A DNA stretch of 64,000 nucleotides from Labyrinthula sp. Ha (lineage: Eukaryota > Sar > Bigyra > Labyrinthulida > Labyrinthulaceae): the NCBI GenBank assembly GCA_015227615.1, contig JAALGZ010000004.1, positions 1,984,001 to 2,048,000 on the forward strand, in the 5' to 3' direction. Numbering within the stretch: position 1 is the stretch's first letter; the number at the start of each line of letters is the position of its first letter. A program made the position numbers and the translations under genes. Below the pieces are notes generated by a model. That model made no database searches and had not been told where the DNA came from. It worked only from the letters and a program-made list of their open reading frames with translations. Below, piece by piece: positions 12,272 through 23,700 of this stretch.

Positions 12272-15223
12272 ATGGGATGTACTGGAAGCAAATCAAAAAG
12301 AAATGGAGCTCAGCAGAACCCAAGAAATCCAAACTCTCCAACACGAACCGACCTTGAGCAAAACAGCTTAGCCCGAAGATTAGAAACTGATTCTTCATAT
12401 ACCCGAAGTATCGATGTTCATTCCTCACAAACAAGAGCTCAACCTTTACAGGATTCCTCACTCACAAGACCTAAATTCACTAAACGGTCATTAGCTGACA
12501 CTACTAGTTATTCAACGGTTAGTAGGCCACGCAGTCCCAAAGAGACAATTAAGCATACGCGAAACTCTTCTAGCGTGCATGACAACGTTTATACTTTGGA
12601 AGAAACAGTGGATGGTGCAAAGATGAATGTTCAGATAGACTTGGATAAAGTAAAACCTACTCGGCGTAATGTTCACCAAGAAGGTTTAAGGTTGAATCTT
12701 GATTTGAATATAAAAACGGAGACGTCAGATGAGGATGAACTAGCCTCAGCACCAGTGTTATCGCCTCAAGCTACAAAAAAGGCTACCACGGTGAACTTGA
12801 GCGTAACAAAAACTTATTATCATAGACGAGAAAAAGTGGAAAGAAATATTGCTTTGGACTTGAATACAATATATTCAACTTCATATGGTAAGAGTCCAAA
12901 GGCGAAAAGTTTGCATCCAGATAGTCCTGAAAGTTTCATTCAGGCTAGGACAGAAGTCAAACAATCAAGTGAAAACAAGGAAGTCAATAAAATAATTGAA
13001 TCAACAAGGTGGAGTAATCAAAATGCTGTCAACTTAATAAACTTGGTTTATGCTGCATCTGCTGAGTATCATATAACAGAAGATTTTTATCAGGATATTG
13101 CTAAAAAAATTAAAAGCTTCAATGATCAAAATCCAAGGACTTCTGATAGAGGCATTAATTTGCACTTCAAAGGCAAGGAGTTCGATCGGGATACTTATAT
13201 TTCAGAGCCAGAAATGAGAATGTTAAGCGTCCTGCTTAAAGATAATTATCTAATAAGCAGTATCTTGATAAACACGGTTGAATTAAACGTTGCGTCGTTA
13301 AAAATTCTTGGTCAGGGAATTAAGTTCAACTCTCATCTTTGCGAACTTAACTTAAGACATAGCAAAATAGACTGTGCTAAAGCATCTGTGTTAATGAAAT
13401 ATTTTGAAGAATCATCATCGTCTGTTACTAGGTTGGACTTAAGTGAGAATGCTATCAGCAATACAGGAATGTTTTCCATTTTTAGAGTCCTTCTTAGTGA
13501 GCAAATAAACATAAAGACAATTAGTCTTTCTAATAACCCTTTTTCAGAGGAAAGTTTTGAATTTATTCTAGAAGTTTTGCCCGCTTATTGTAAAATTGAA
13601 GAAATTAACTTAGTTGAAAAAGTGAGTACAATAACAGAGAGTGTTTTTGGCTACTTGAATAAAATTCATAAAACAATAGAGCGAAATTTAGTGCAGGCCA
13701 AGCTCTTGCGGCAGCTTACAGAGGAAGTGGGAGGGGGAAATGAGTTTAAAATTGCTATGGCAAAGTTTATCTTTAATGAAAACTTTATCCCAGAAACTGA
13801 AGGATGGCTGGACAAGGAATTGACCTTATTACAGAAAAAAAGAAAACTGTTTCTTGAAGAGAGTGCTCTCTCTGGTCAAAATGCTAATTTAGTTAATCTT
13901 AGGCCCAAAGATGAAATAGTTACTAGAACCTCACCTAAAGTGAACGAACTTCTCGAAGAATATAAGCAGAGCTTCATGATATCACCAAAGAAAAAAACAT
14001 CTGCAAGGAAAAATGTTGATATAACTCAGAAACCGAAATCTCAAGTTCATTTCAGTTTTGGATTAAATCAAGGCTGTCGAGCTCAAATGCAGGATGCAGT
14101 TCTAACAAAAACTTGCTTCAGAGGAAATGCAAACGAAAGCGTTTTTGGCATCTTCGATGGCCATGGAGGGGTTCATTGTGCCAGGTTTATACGAGCTAAT
14201 TTTCTCAAGGAGTTTGAACTATCTCTAAAGAACAATTCCTCCCTACCCCTATCAGAGGATGAGATTGTCCGAATCTCATTCTCAAATACGTTTGCCTCGT
14301 TGCAGAATTCTATAAAAAAACATGGCATCCCTCATGGGAGTTGCGCCGTGATCATTTATATAAAAAACCATCTAGTTTACACGGCAACAGCCGGTGATTC
14401 TCAGGCTATGCTAATTCAATATAAGAAAAACGAGTTTCATTCAGCAAGAAACTCAAAAAAGCTGACTCGCTTCGGCTCAACAAAAGAAAAAAATCGTCCG
14501 CGTAAGGCCATTGCGCAAAAAGAAAATAAGTCTTCTAGGTTTAGCCCTTTTAGGAAGAGCGATGTCGATGGGAGTGGACACGCTGAAAACGTGAACCATT
14601 TAATGTTATCTACTGTTCTAAGGCCAACAGATGACATCGAGGAGCGAAGAATTTTTGAAGCAGGTGGTCTTGTACTACGTGGTCGTGTTGATGGTGTTCT
14701 TGCAGTTTCCCGAGCACTAGGCGATGTTGTATATCAGCCAAAGGTTACATACGAGCCTATCGTAAACTGCCTAAGTTTGTTTCAGTATTGCAGCAAATGC
14801 CTGAATAGGCAGCAATCTTCTCACGAGTCAGCACAAGAGGGTAGTAAAGGGTTATCTTGTGAGAGCCGAAGTCGTGACAATCAAATCTCAGGTTGTTCTA
14901 GCTGTAAGCAACTTAATCAAGATAGGTTAAACTATATCATTATTGCCTCTGATGGTCTATGGGATGTTATGAATCCTTCTGCAGTTGAAGGCGTTGTAAC
15001 AGAAGAACTTCTTAATGCTTCACAAAACGTGGCTGGCGCGTTGGTAGAAGAATCCAATGATATTTTGTTAGACACTCTTAGTGAACGAAGTTGGGAGATT
15101 GCAGCAAAACTATGTAGTGAGTCAGTAAGGAGGTTAAGTAGAGACAACATTTCAACTATATGTATATCTCTGGAAACTCCTTTGAAAAATGTATTTGAAA
15201 CTAAGCATCTAGCAGCTTCTTGA
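12272..15223 (+). CDS. N-myristoylated LRR-PP2C protein phosphatase
   Basis: This is a single-exon gene of 983 residues. The N-terminus MGCTGSKSK fits N-myristoylation at Gly2 with palmitoylation at Cys3, which predicts membrane attachment. Residues 10-310 are low in complexity. Residues about 318-455 are ribonuclease-inhibitor-like leucine-rich repeats (LCELNLRHSKI, VTRLDLSENAIS, IKTISLSNNPFS). A PP2C (PPM, Mg/Mn-dependent Ser/Thr phosphatase) domain fills about 588-970: RAQMQDA at 603-609, FDGHGG from 628 with the metal ligand Asp629, AGDSQAM, LAVSRALGD, DGLWDV with Asp894, and DN at 958-959. The metal-binding aspartates are present, so the enzyme should be active. Two inserts interrupt the domain: a basic one after KKLT, and a Cys-rich one with CxxC pairs at 840/843 and 875/878. 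LRR-PP2C fusions are known (animal PHLPP, fungal adenylyl cyclase), but the lipid anchor and the Cys insert are unusual. The substrate is unknown. APC1 is convergent, 358 bases away. Confidence 0.93.
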   Translation: MGCTGSKSKRNGAQQNPRNPNSPTRTDLEQNSLARRLETDSSYTRSIDVHSSQTRAQPLQDSSLTRPKFTKRSLADTTSYSTVSRPRSPKETIKHTRNSSSVHDNVYTLEETVDGAKMNVQIDLDKVKPTRRNVHQEGLRLNLDLNIKTETSDEDELASAPVLSPQATKKATTVNLSVTKTYYHRREKVERNIALDLNTIYSTSYGKSPKAKSLHPDSPESFIQARTEVKQSSENKEVNKIIESTRWSNQNAVNLINLVYAASAEYHITEDFYQDIAKKIKSFNDQNPRTSDRGINLHFKGKEFDRDTYISEPEMRMLSVLLKDNYLISSILINTVELNVASLKILGQGIKFNSHLCELNLRHSKIDCAKASVLMKYFEESSSSVTRLDLSENAISNTGMFSIFRVLLSEQINIKTISLSNNPFSEESFEFILEVLPAYCKIEEINLVEKVSTITESVFGYLNKIHKTIERNLVQAKLLRQLTEEVGGGNEFKIAMAKFIFNENFIPETEGWLDKELTLLQKKRKLFLEESALSGQNANLVNLRPKDEIVTRTSPKVNELLEEYKQSFMISPKKKTSARKNVDITQKPKSQVHFSFGLNQGCRAQMQDAVLTKTCFRGNANESVFGIFDGHGGVHCARFIRANFLKEFELSLKNNSSLPLSEDEIVRISFSNTFASLQNSIKKHGIPHGSCAVIIYIKNHLVYTATAGDSQAMLIQYKKNEFHSARNSKKLTRFGSTKEKNRPRKAIAQKENKSSRFSPFRKSDVDGSGHAENVNHLMLSTVLRPTDDIEERRIFEAGGLVLRGRVDGVLAVSRALGDVVYQPKVTYEPIVNCLSLFQYCSKCLNRQQSSHESAQEGSKGLSCESRSRDNQISGCSSCKQLNQDRLNYIIIASDGLWDVMNPSAVEGVVTEELLNASQNVAGALVEESNDILLDTLSERSWEIAAKLCSESVRRLSRDNISTICISLETPLKNVFETKHLAAS

Positions 15224-15581
15224 AACCGAATGTCAGCAAATTAATAAAAGCAAGTACTACCTTTTTTAAGGGTTTCATACAAGATCAGCGTCAAAATGCG
15301 TTATAGTGTACGCTAAAGTTGTTGGTTTTTATTGCCTTCAATGATGCAAGCTAATATTTTTCTTCATCTCTGGTTGCACAGAGGTGGAGCTTAAGGGCCC
15401 TTTCTGTGAAAAGTATATATTTGTGTGGGCGATAGGAAACCAGATTAATTTTTTAAGTAAGACATCAACAGTTCAACGTTTCATTTATAGGTTTTGATGC
15501 TCCTTCAATCTCAGTCCTAAGTATTCCATTCCGAGCAACATCAGAGTTTCATATGAGAGAGCAGGCTCTGATCTAGAGCTC
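15224..15581. other. Convergent intergenic region
   Basis: This is the 3'-3' interval between the PP2C and APC1 genes. It is AT-rich and has no open frame of note. It presumably holds both 3' UTRs and polyadenylation sites; I cannot identify a specific signal. Confidence 0.5.
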
Positions 15582-18500
15582 TCAATTCTTTGCTCTGCCC
15601 TGGTACTGGACCACTAGCTTAAGCAACCTAGTAATATTCCCAACACTGCATCCGGTGGAACTCTCGCTAACTAACCGTGCATGGAGTACGCGAAGACACG
15701 CGTCAGCACTGTCACAACCACAATTACAGCCATCACCAGCATGAACTAAGCTTCTTGGTTTCTTCATTTCCACTTTTTCCTCACTAAGTTGTTTTTCCGG
15801 TCCCGTGTTAGGAACTGCACACAGCGTATATAAGTGTCGAAAGATTTGGTTATGACGAATGTTGTCAATACTATGCTGTGGCCACACTGGGAATAATGAC
15901 ATGGTAAGCAGCACTACGCTTTTTTTGTCATTATTAAGCTTATATTTACAACCTCCCAGAAATAAGATACCAAGAGCCAAATTTGATGCTTGATGCGTTC
16001 CATAGTTAAACTTATCCTTGACATTTTCACTTTCATTCCTTAGGTGAAATCTTGTTCTTAGAATTATGCGGAGCGTCTCAAGATCTCCAGTACCCGACAT
16101 GACACAGGCGACTGATAAAGCAGAGATAATTATAAGAAACTTTAAACTATTCCAAAACTGAGTAGTTGAGCAACATTTTCCAACATTGAACGGGTTCTCA
16201 GTAGTTAAAATGCCATCAAACGAGTCTAGTGCCGCTGAAAGGAACCCAAGAAGAGTGCTTTGAGCTTGGGGGTTCTTTGTTCCAGCAAATTTCAGTCCTA
16301 TTGAGAAACAAAGTCCTGAGAATAAATATAGCCGTACAGTTGTAGGATACTCAGCTGATGATTGATATAGATTGCTATTGGGCACTTGACTATGAATCCA
16401 GCTACTTGTAGGCTTTACTTCCGCCCAGTGAATGAAGCACCGTGACAAGATCTGGTATGCAAAACAGTCAGGTCTAATTTTGTAATACCGCCCTTTGTAT
16501 GTTGGCAAATCAAGCTCTATTGATACCTGATAATGGTTACAGTTGAAACATGCAAGACCAATTGCAAGCATGGTAGCTAACCGGTTGATTTGCAGATTCT
16601 TGGTTCTGTTTGTGTAATGCACGCAGCTCTTCAAGTTGTTCTCAACAGATGTAAGAGTATATCCACCCTTGTTTATTTGAGAAGAGCCTCGATAGAAAGT
16701 TTTCTTATTTTCTGGAGCTTTTCTCCAAAGCAACTTCTGGAGAGCCTTGAAAATTGGAGGCACGCGTGTTTCATCAGTTGCGCTTCCGGATGAATGTATT
16801 TCTTTTTCAATAAGACCACTAGAAAATGCAATGACAAGTGCATAGTTCTCCCCAAGGACTCGCCTTGTAACATCATCAGGTTTCGTTTCAGGATCTTTCC
16901 CTTCACATGCTCCTGAAAGTGTACCTATTCCCAGTCTGGAATATAGATACTTCAACGCAACATCATTACCTGTGCCAGCAAAAATAAGTCCAAGACAGAA
17001 TACAGAAATAAGTTCCATGGTTTCGCTTACGTTTTTCTTCTGCAGTTTTCCCGTTGTGGGAGGCAAAAAGGAAGGAATGTGGACCGCAATAATTTTCATT
17101 AGGTTGGTACCTTCCCAGCTAGATATTGGTTCTATTGAACTAAACCTTTTGTAATAACTTGCAGACAGTCCTAAGATGCAAGCAATGTGTGTTATAGTCG
17201 GCGCAAGAGTAAATAACGATATCAGGTAGTGTTTTGTTACAGATTTTCTACCTAGACGAATCTTCCCAGACAAACCAAGTCCCAAGAGAAAACCTGCTTT
17301 TTCATACACATGTGGCTGAGGCGTGGCATCTTCAACTCCTGTCACTGTTCGACAGGAATCAAAAAGCGATTTTAATAAGTTCTGAAACGTGGCTTTGAAG
17401 ATGGGATGAACATTCAACTTATCCTCCGATTTCAGCTCCAATGCACTAGCTACTCCATTGTGGAACTGAGGCCAACATAGGAGCTTAAGAGAAAGAACTT
17501 CACGCGGAAGGGAAGTAGATTGTGCCACATAACCTAGCAAACCCACATTTGAGGTGTCCAAGGTTTTTACTGCTTGATTGGAAGATGCTACTACCTCCAG
17601 CTTAATCGCTGGTATAGAGAGGCCTTGAGCCAATGAGGTAACGCCAGAGCTCGATGCGAAATAAAAAGCTCCTCTGCCTAATGATAGAGCTAAAGTTCGT
17701 TCGCAGAGTATAAAAATCTTAATCTGTTGTACACCTTGAGATTCCAAATCAGTAACTTCTTCATTTTCCTTCAAGAATAGTGTCTTCCTTACTGCAGATG
17801 ATAGAATATCGGACACTACAGTGGCCCTGGTATCTTTGAAGCCTTGAGCGAGTATTTCCAGGACATTGGGCTCTGTTGGGCGTTTGGTCAACCTTACACC
17901 AGATTTTGCATTCTTTCCAAAATTCTTGAACCAGCATATATCCAGAAACTTTATATATTGGGATTCAAAACCTAATGAGATTCGTAAGAAGGCACAGAGA
18001 AACAACCTCCAGCTCTTAGAGAAACTGCATACTGGGAGATTGGGTTCTTTGCTCCGAAAGAAAATATATGCCTTGCTCAAACTCTGCATATTTCGTAAGG
18101 AGCTCTTAGTTTGTGGGTATTCATTAAATTCAAGTGACTTCAAACATTCGAAAACTGGTTCAGGACACCCCAGCGCTATACAGAAAAATCTAACCAAACA
18201 GGAAACGTGTTTTGCACTAGGAACCCTCTCACATAATTTCAGAGATTCACCTAAACTCCTAGTATCAGGGGAATAGGTGGAAGAAGTGGTTAGATACAGT
18301 AGCTCTTCTACTCCAGGATGTCTAAATTCATTTAATACAATATTGTTCGGGGTCAGGGTTTTCTGAAACGCAGCACTAGGTTTTCTACTGCGTGTGGAAC
18401 AAAAGATATCGTTAGCCATGAACGTCAAGTACTGCACAATAATATCTAACTCGATATCTATGTTTGCTTCTTTAATCAACTTATCGCAGGCCCAAACTAC

Positions 18501-19954
18501 AAAAATTTCCAACAAGATCTGTCTTTCTTGAAGCAATACACTAATTATCTTTTCCGAGAGAACACCGGAAAACTTCAACATCGTTGCAGGGCTAACTTCT
18601 GGAGAAGGCCACCCATTAAGAGCTGACAATAAGTGTGTAAAATTAGCAATTGATACTTTATTTTGCTTTCCACTGTCTGAAATTTCGGCAAACTTCTTTA
18701 AAACTTTGCTACATGTCGCTGCAATGCAAGGGTTTGAATAATGCTCCAAGACTGTCAAGAATTCTATGATGCCAGGAGAGTCGCTGCGATCATTGGCAAG
18801 ACTTATGGTTTTCAGTGAAAATTCGTTTCCCACAATTATATTGTTACCAAAATTAGCATAAACTCGAGTGAGACGATTTTGTACTGGTGGAAGTTTAAAA
18901 CATTTCACACATGTCGCCCCTTCAAATATAAGAATATTGTTTGTTTCTGTAAGACACATAAGATTTGACAGTTTTAGCTCTGGTGTTTTCTTAGTTGGCA
19001 TGATCGAAGTAACAGCTTCTTTTATGACAGTTTCTTCACCTCCATCCAAAGCCGACAAACGCAGCTGGCCACAAGCAGGATCCAAAGCTGCTACCCAGGC
19101 TCCGCAAAATTCTCCATGAAAACAACAGAGCTGAAGCCTCTTGCTAGGCTTGCTATATTTGAATTTATTTTCGACTAATACCCAATTAACTTTAGCTTCA
19201 AACTTACGCCCAAAAACTTTATTTTGGTGATCAGAGCCTGGATCTGATAAAGATGATGTATTTTTGGTTTCAGCTCCTGTACTATTACAACATAACCTAA
19301 TAACACCTACTTCGGGGATAAGAAAATAGCTCCGTAAATCATCTACGCTACGAATAAAACACAAATGTTGACAACTATCAAAGTGCTCAAAACATACTTG
19401 TTTCTTGGATAAAAAGATTTCCAGAGTTTTAATAGGTATATTTGGCTGAGTTTCAACTAGCTCTTCAGCTTCCATGACATTATCAACACTCAAACAGTTC
19501 TTTGGTTGATAATGCTTCAGTGCAGCTGCCGAAAAAACTGGAGAGTTAAGAATCGCCACAGGTTGAACTTGTTCGTCTATACTTTGAGCTGAGAAAATCC
19601 AAGGCTCGCACTGTGTACCCTCTAAAGCCATAGCGCGTATGATTAGTATCCCAATGGATGCGCTATAGATCTTCTCGATTTGAAAAGGTGCTACAATTTC
19701 AAAGCACCGACCACATTTGCTATAGACTCGAACCACACTTGTTTTTTCTTGTAAGACACAAATGCAAGGTTCTTGAAATTCACTAAAGTAGGAAATTATG
19801 ATATCCTTTATAATTCCTTCCTCCTTGTATTCTTTTCTTTCCTATAACATAACAAAAAGTATGAAGATACTTCACTTGTGCTTGGAAATCCACTACTGAC
19901 ATGAAACGTTTTACCCGCAAACAAAATACTCTTGGGCTTATTTTTTGTCAACAT
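15582..19954 (-). CDS. APC1: Anaphase-promoting complex/cyclosome subunit 1 (two exons)
   Basis: The CDS is complement(join(15582..19841,19871..19954)), 1447 residues. The long exon has no in-frame ATG at its head and opens directly after a splice acceptor. Removing a 29-nt intron (19842-19870) joins it in frame to an exon starting at the ATG at 19954 (MLTKNKPKSILFAGKTF). The N-terminal half is beta-rich, as in the APC1 propeller. Residues of roughly 875-1330 hold proteasome/cyclosome (PC) repeats: FLLGLGLSGKIRLG, VFCLGLIFAGTGND, MLAIGLACFNC, LFSGLCFSIGLKFAGTKN, LALGILFLGG. APC1 is the large scaffold of the APC/C ubiquitin ligase, which drives mitotic exit. At 1447 residues it is shorter than human APC1 (about 1944). 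ISCU lies divergently upstream, with 229 bases between the start codons. Confidence 0.9.
19842..19870 (-). other. 29-nt intron of APC1
   Basis: On the coding strand it begins GTATCTTC and ends TGTTATAG. Splicing joins codon GAA to codon GAA in phase 0 and restores a frame that otherwise meets an in-frame TAG at the acceptor. It is inferred from the frame; no transcript data were available. Confidence 0.8.
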
Positions 19955-20183
19955 TCCGAATTTATCATAAGAGGTCTAATAAAAATTGCCAAATGAGAAT
20001 ACTTCATTGAAAAACTTTATTTTTTCGTCATCTTTCAAGATATATTCTTCCTCGACCATTTTCCTTTAGGTGTTGTAACCGTTATCTTAACAGGCCCAGT
20101 TGCAGTTTGCCTCGTATTTTGGGCAAATCCCATTTCGATTGGAAATTCTAGATAAAGTATAAATCCAAAGAATCAGGTTCTAA
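19955..20183. promoter_or_regulatory. Shared promoter region of APC1 and ISCU
   Basis: Only 229 bases separate the divergent start codons of APC1 (minus) and ISCU (plus), so both promoters and 5' UTRs must lie here. I could not identify a specific core element. The call rests on geometry alone. Confidence 0.5.
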
Positions 20184-20724
20184 ATGATCAGACAATTCGC
20201 ACGTTCCTCAGCTCTTCTTAGGGCATCTAGGAAGCCATTCTCTACTCCACTTGGTGGATTTGCAACTAAATACACGGAAGTAGTTATCGATCACTATGAA
20301 AACCCACGAAATGTAGGTAAAAAGTTTATTTTAATCCCGTGCCCACTTTCCCCGACTTTTCGCTTTTACTTATGTTTTAGGAAGTTTGAATAAAGCTGCT
20401 GACAATGTTGGCACGGGCTTAGTTGGTGCCCCAGCTTGTGGTGATGTAATGAAGCTTCAAATTGAAGTAAATGATGAGGGTGTTATCACGGACAGCAAGT
20501 TCAAGACCTTCGGATGTGGTTCGGCTATCGCTAGCAGCTCGGTAGCAACGGAGTGGGTAATCGGAAAAAACATAGATGATATTAATATTACAAATAAAGA
20601 TATCGCAGCACACTTAAAACTTCCACCAGTAAAGTTGCACTGTAGTATGTTGGCTGAAGATGCAATTAAGGCGGCTGTTTGGGATGTGAAACAAAAGAGA
20701 GAGCAACAAGCTGCAACTGCTTAA
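20184..20724 (+). CDS. ISCU: Mitochondrial iron-sulfur cluster scaffold ISCU (two exons)
   Basis: The CDS is join(20184..20316,20381..20724), 158 residues, with a 64-nt intron in phase 1. The first 25 or so residues (MIRQFARSSALLRASRKPFS) are basic and free of acidic residues, a mitochondrial targeting sequence. The mature part is canonical IscU: the cluster-ligand cysteines are Cys64 (APACGD, with Asp66), Cys90 (FGCGSAIASS) and Cys132 (LHCSMLAED, with His131). The LPPVK motif at 125-129 is where the mitochondrial Hsp70 chaperone binds. The protein is the platform on which the Nfs1-Isd11-frataxin complex builds [2Fe-2S] clusters. The intron lies between NV and the glycine of the conserved ENPRNVGSL. 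The gene is divergent from APC1. Confidence 0.97.
20317..20380 (+). other. 64-nt intron of ISCU
   Basis: It begins GTAAAAAG and ends ATGTTTTAG. Removing it restores the conserved ENPRNVGSLNK. It is more than twice as long as the other introns in this window. Confidence 0.93.
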
Positions 20725-23700
20725 ACCTGTATGTAATATGCAACCAATTTTGGAAGTTTTGAAGAAACGTTTTAATTTTAATGAATCCTTTTTGGATTTT
20801 TATATAAATCTGCATTACTACATCTCCCACAACTTGCTCGCAACAAAGAAGAATGGGTAACAAACATGTTTCTTCAAGTAGAATGGTTTCCTAACTCCGG
20901 AAGAAGAGGGCACTTTAGGCTCTGGTATTCCTGGTATAAAAGAAACAACCTGGAGTTTCGTTTCAACTGAAATTAGATTGTTAACTCTTTCTAGTTTTTG
21001 CTAGCTTAAGGATAGTAGCTTTTCTGTTGATTGCAGGCAAATTGATAAATATGTACATTACTAAAATAGGCAAGAAAATTGAGGATAGAGTACTTCAATA
21101 TTATCTTCTTCATCAAATTGATCGGATAGTTCCCCAGACTCGCTCAGGTTTCTCGGGCCCTCGCAGATGGGCTTTATATCAGCTAACTTAAGTTTTTCGT
21201 ATGTGGATTAATGCCAAGGGGGTACACCAAAGTCTTTGATCCCTTGCACGTACTTAATGAGAAATTTCAATATAATTATAGCAACATATATAAAGCTAAG
21301 AATGGGGTAACCAAAATTGTTACATACATGTGGTCTAGGATTATGAAAAATTATCTTATTGTTCAAATATCGTGCATGTGTTTAAAGCTATTTTCTTTTC
21401 ATTAAAGCTTATTCAATACAAACGAAACTATCGAGCCATAATAGACTTTAACACTTTACAGCTCAATCCTAACTGTTGGAGTGGTGAAAAGGAATCAGCC
21501 ATGAAAAAAAATACAATAATCAGGTTATCGTTCTGTTACCTCTGCTTACCAATAAGATCATTGTGATCTTGGTTCATGCAGAGGTTTCATGAACATTTTT
21601 CTCTAAAAAGTAAATATGTACTAATAATGTGTTCACCTGAACATGGATAAGACTTAGAAACATTCTCATCTGACCTTTGCACAGTAGAAAATCCTCAATA
21701 GAATTAACCACATAGGTAGGAAATAGCCCAAGAGTGTACATAAGTTTGACCAATTGACAAATTTTTTTTTGACAACTACTAATGAAACCAAAATACTGGA
21801 AAATTGACTTGATAACACAGGAAAAATAGATAGTCATAAGTAAATTAATGAACCATTCACAATTCATACTTATTCCGTGTTCCTAACACACAAAAGGGTA
21901 CATTTTGGTTAAGTGAAGCTAAGAAATTAACATATATCAGATTCTTTTGGCTGAGATTTCTGAAATTGGATTTTTTCCTCAGGAGTAGAGGTGGAAATGT
22001 TACAACATTGAAGATTTCATTTCAGTCTCTAGGAAATGTTCTTGATAACATATTGAGTCAGAGTAGGTTTCAATATCACATAGAGTATTGAACTCAATGA
22101 GGGGTCACTGAAGCTTTCGAGCAATTTTTGACGGCTTTTTTGGGGATTGAAAGAGGATTTATAAACATTCTTCATGAGTTTCTCATTAAGGAAACTATGT
22201 TTCTGACTGATTTTTCAGAATCCTGAATTTTTGTCGGAGAAGTTTCCTCTAAATTATGAACCTAATGCTTTCAAAACAATCTTTTTCTGCTAAGGTTACA
22301 TTATCATGCTGAACCATGTAAGAGGCAGCTCATTGTTAAAGATATACAATAAAGTCAATTTTTTCTTCTTCTGAGACACTGTTTTACTTTATGAAATCAT
22401 ATAACGTATTAATGGATCTATTTCGCAATAGAAAACTTCTTTTTGCATGCAATGAACTAAGTATTTATTAAATTTATGCATAAAACTCGTGCCGGATTTC
22501 TTCTTCCACCAACATGGATTCCATTATAAAATTATATCCCTTTCATAGTGGTTTTTAAATGTGATTTTGAGTAGTTTTTAATTTTATGAATTGTAGCTTC
22601 GCCAAGCTTCGGTGATGTGACATTCTTCTAAGGCACAACTACTAAGATAAAGCACAGGAGCTTTTACATAGAACTCAAACACCCTCTCATGCTTCTAGCT
22701 TGGGGGGTATATTCACCAGTGTGGCATGAATCAGCGAAGAGTTGCTGGACTCTAAAACCATCTTAGCTACATCTCATTATCCAAAGCCCACCTTTCTTAT
22801 GGAGAATGGTGTTTCCAAGAGATTCCAACATACACCGACTACGTATGATGATTCAACTTACTGAATATGTTATTCTCAACCAATAGAGTAGGAAAAATCT
22901 GGTTCATCATAACTAGTTATTGATATCTTAGAGATATTGCCAACAGAAATCATGCAGATCCAAGAGACCTATCAAATAGCATAGAAAATCAAATTAAAAT
23001 TATCCGTAAACTCTCATACACCGTTGTGGATTGACAAAAATAATCAAAGCAGTTATTTTATCTTCAGCTGAGAACAATAGGTATAGGAAATATCTCTTAA
23101 ACTATTCTTTTATTTTCATAATTGCATAGAGCCTCATAAATACCTATACTAAGGAACTAAAGAAAAAATCACCAGGTTAATTAGATTCTAACTTCCAAGA
23201 TCCATGACGGTTCGTGGTTTATCTTCTTCATTAAGGACTACAATGATACGGACTTAGAAGTCTAATACGAAACATCATTTTTAACCTATGTACCAAATTT
23301 AATCCAGTTTCACAATTGTTCTCTAAAACAAAATATTTTATATGTTAGTGACATGAGCATATTTTCAACCGTTTGCACTGAATAGCACTAAAAGTATAAA
23401 TAACACTAAACCTATTCCTGTGGATGCTTCGTGTCTCTGAGGATCCTTTGCCTGATGTAATATACTATCCATAATCAATTAGGACACATCATCATATGCT
23501 GGTAGCGAGACAAACAGTAATATAAGAAAATAGTACTTCATTCGAATTATAATAAATCCCAGTTCTAAAAAAGGTTATATCATGCAAATAATTTATATAT
23601 TATGAATTGATTAATTTTTTTGTTTCTGATTCTTATTATTATCTATGTCTATATTATGTCCAAATACCCTAGGTAGTTCTTATATCATCAAATTGTTTAG

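Noticed and set aside
19842-20059. An alternative APC1 first exon starting at the ATG at 20059 with a 161-nt intron
   Set aside because: The exon starting at 19954 with a 29-nt intron also fits in phase 0 and matches the intron size seen in the other genes.
20184-20393. A 69-codon open frame ending shortly after the start of ISCU
   Set aside because: It is exon 1 read through the 64-nt intron; the conserved IscU sequence requires splicing.
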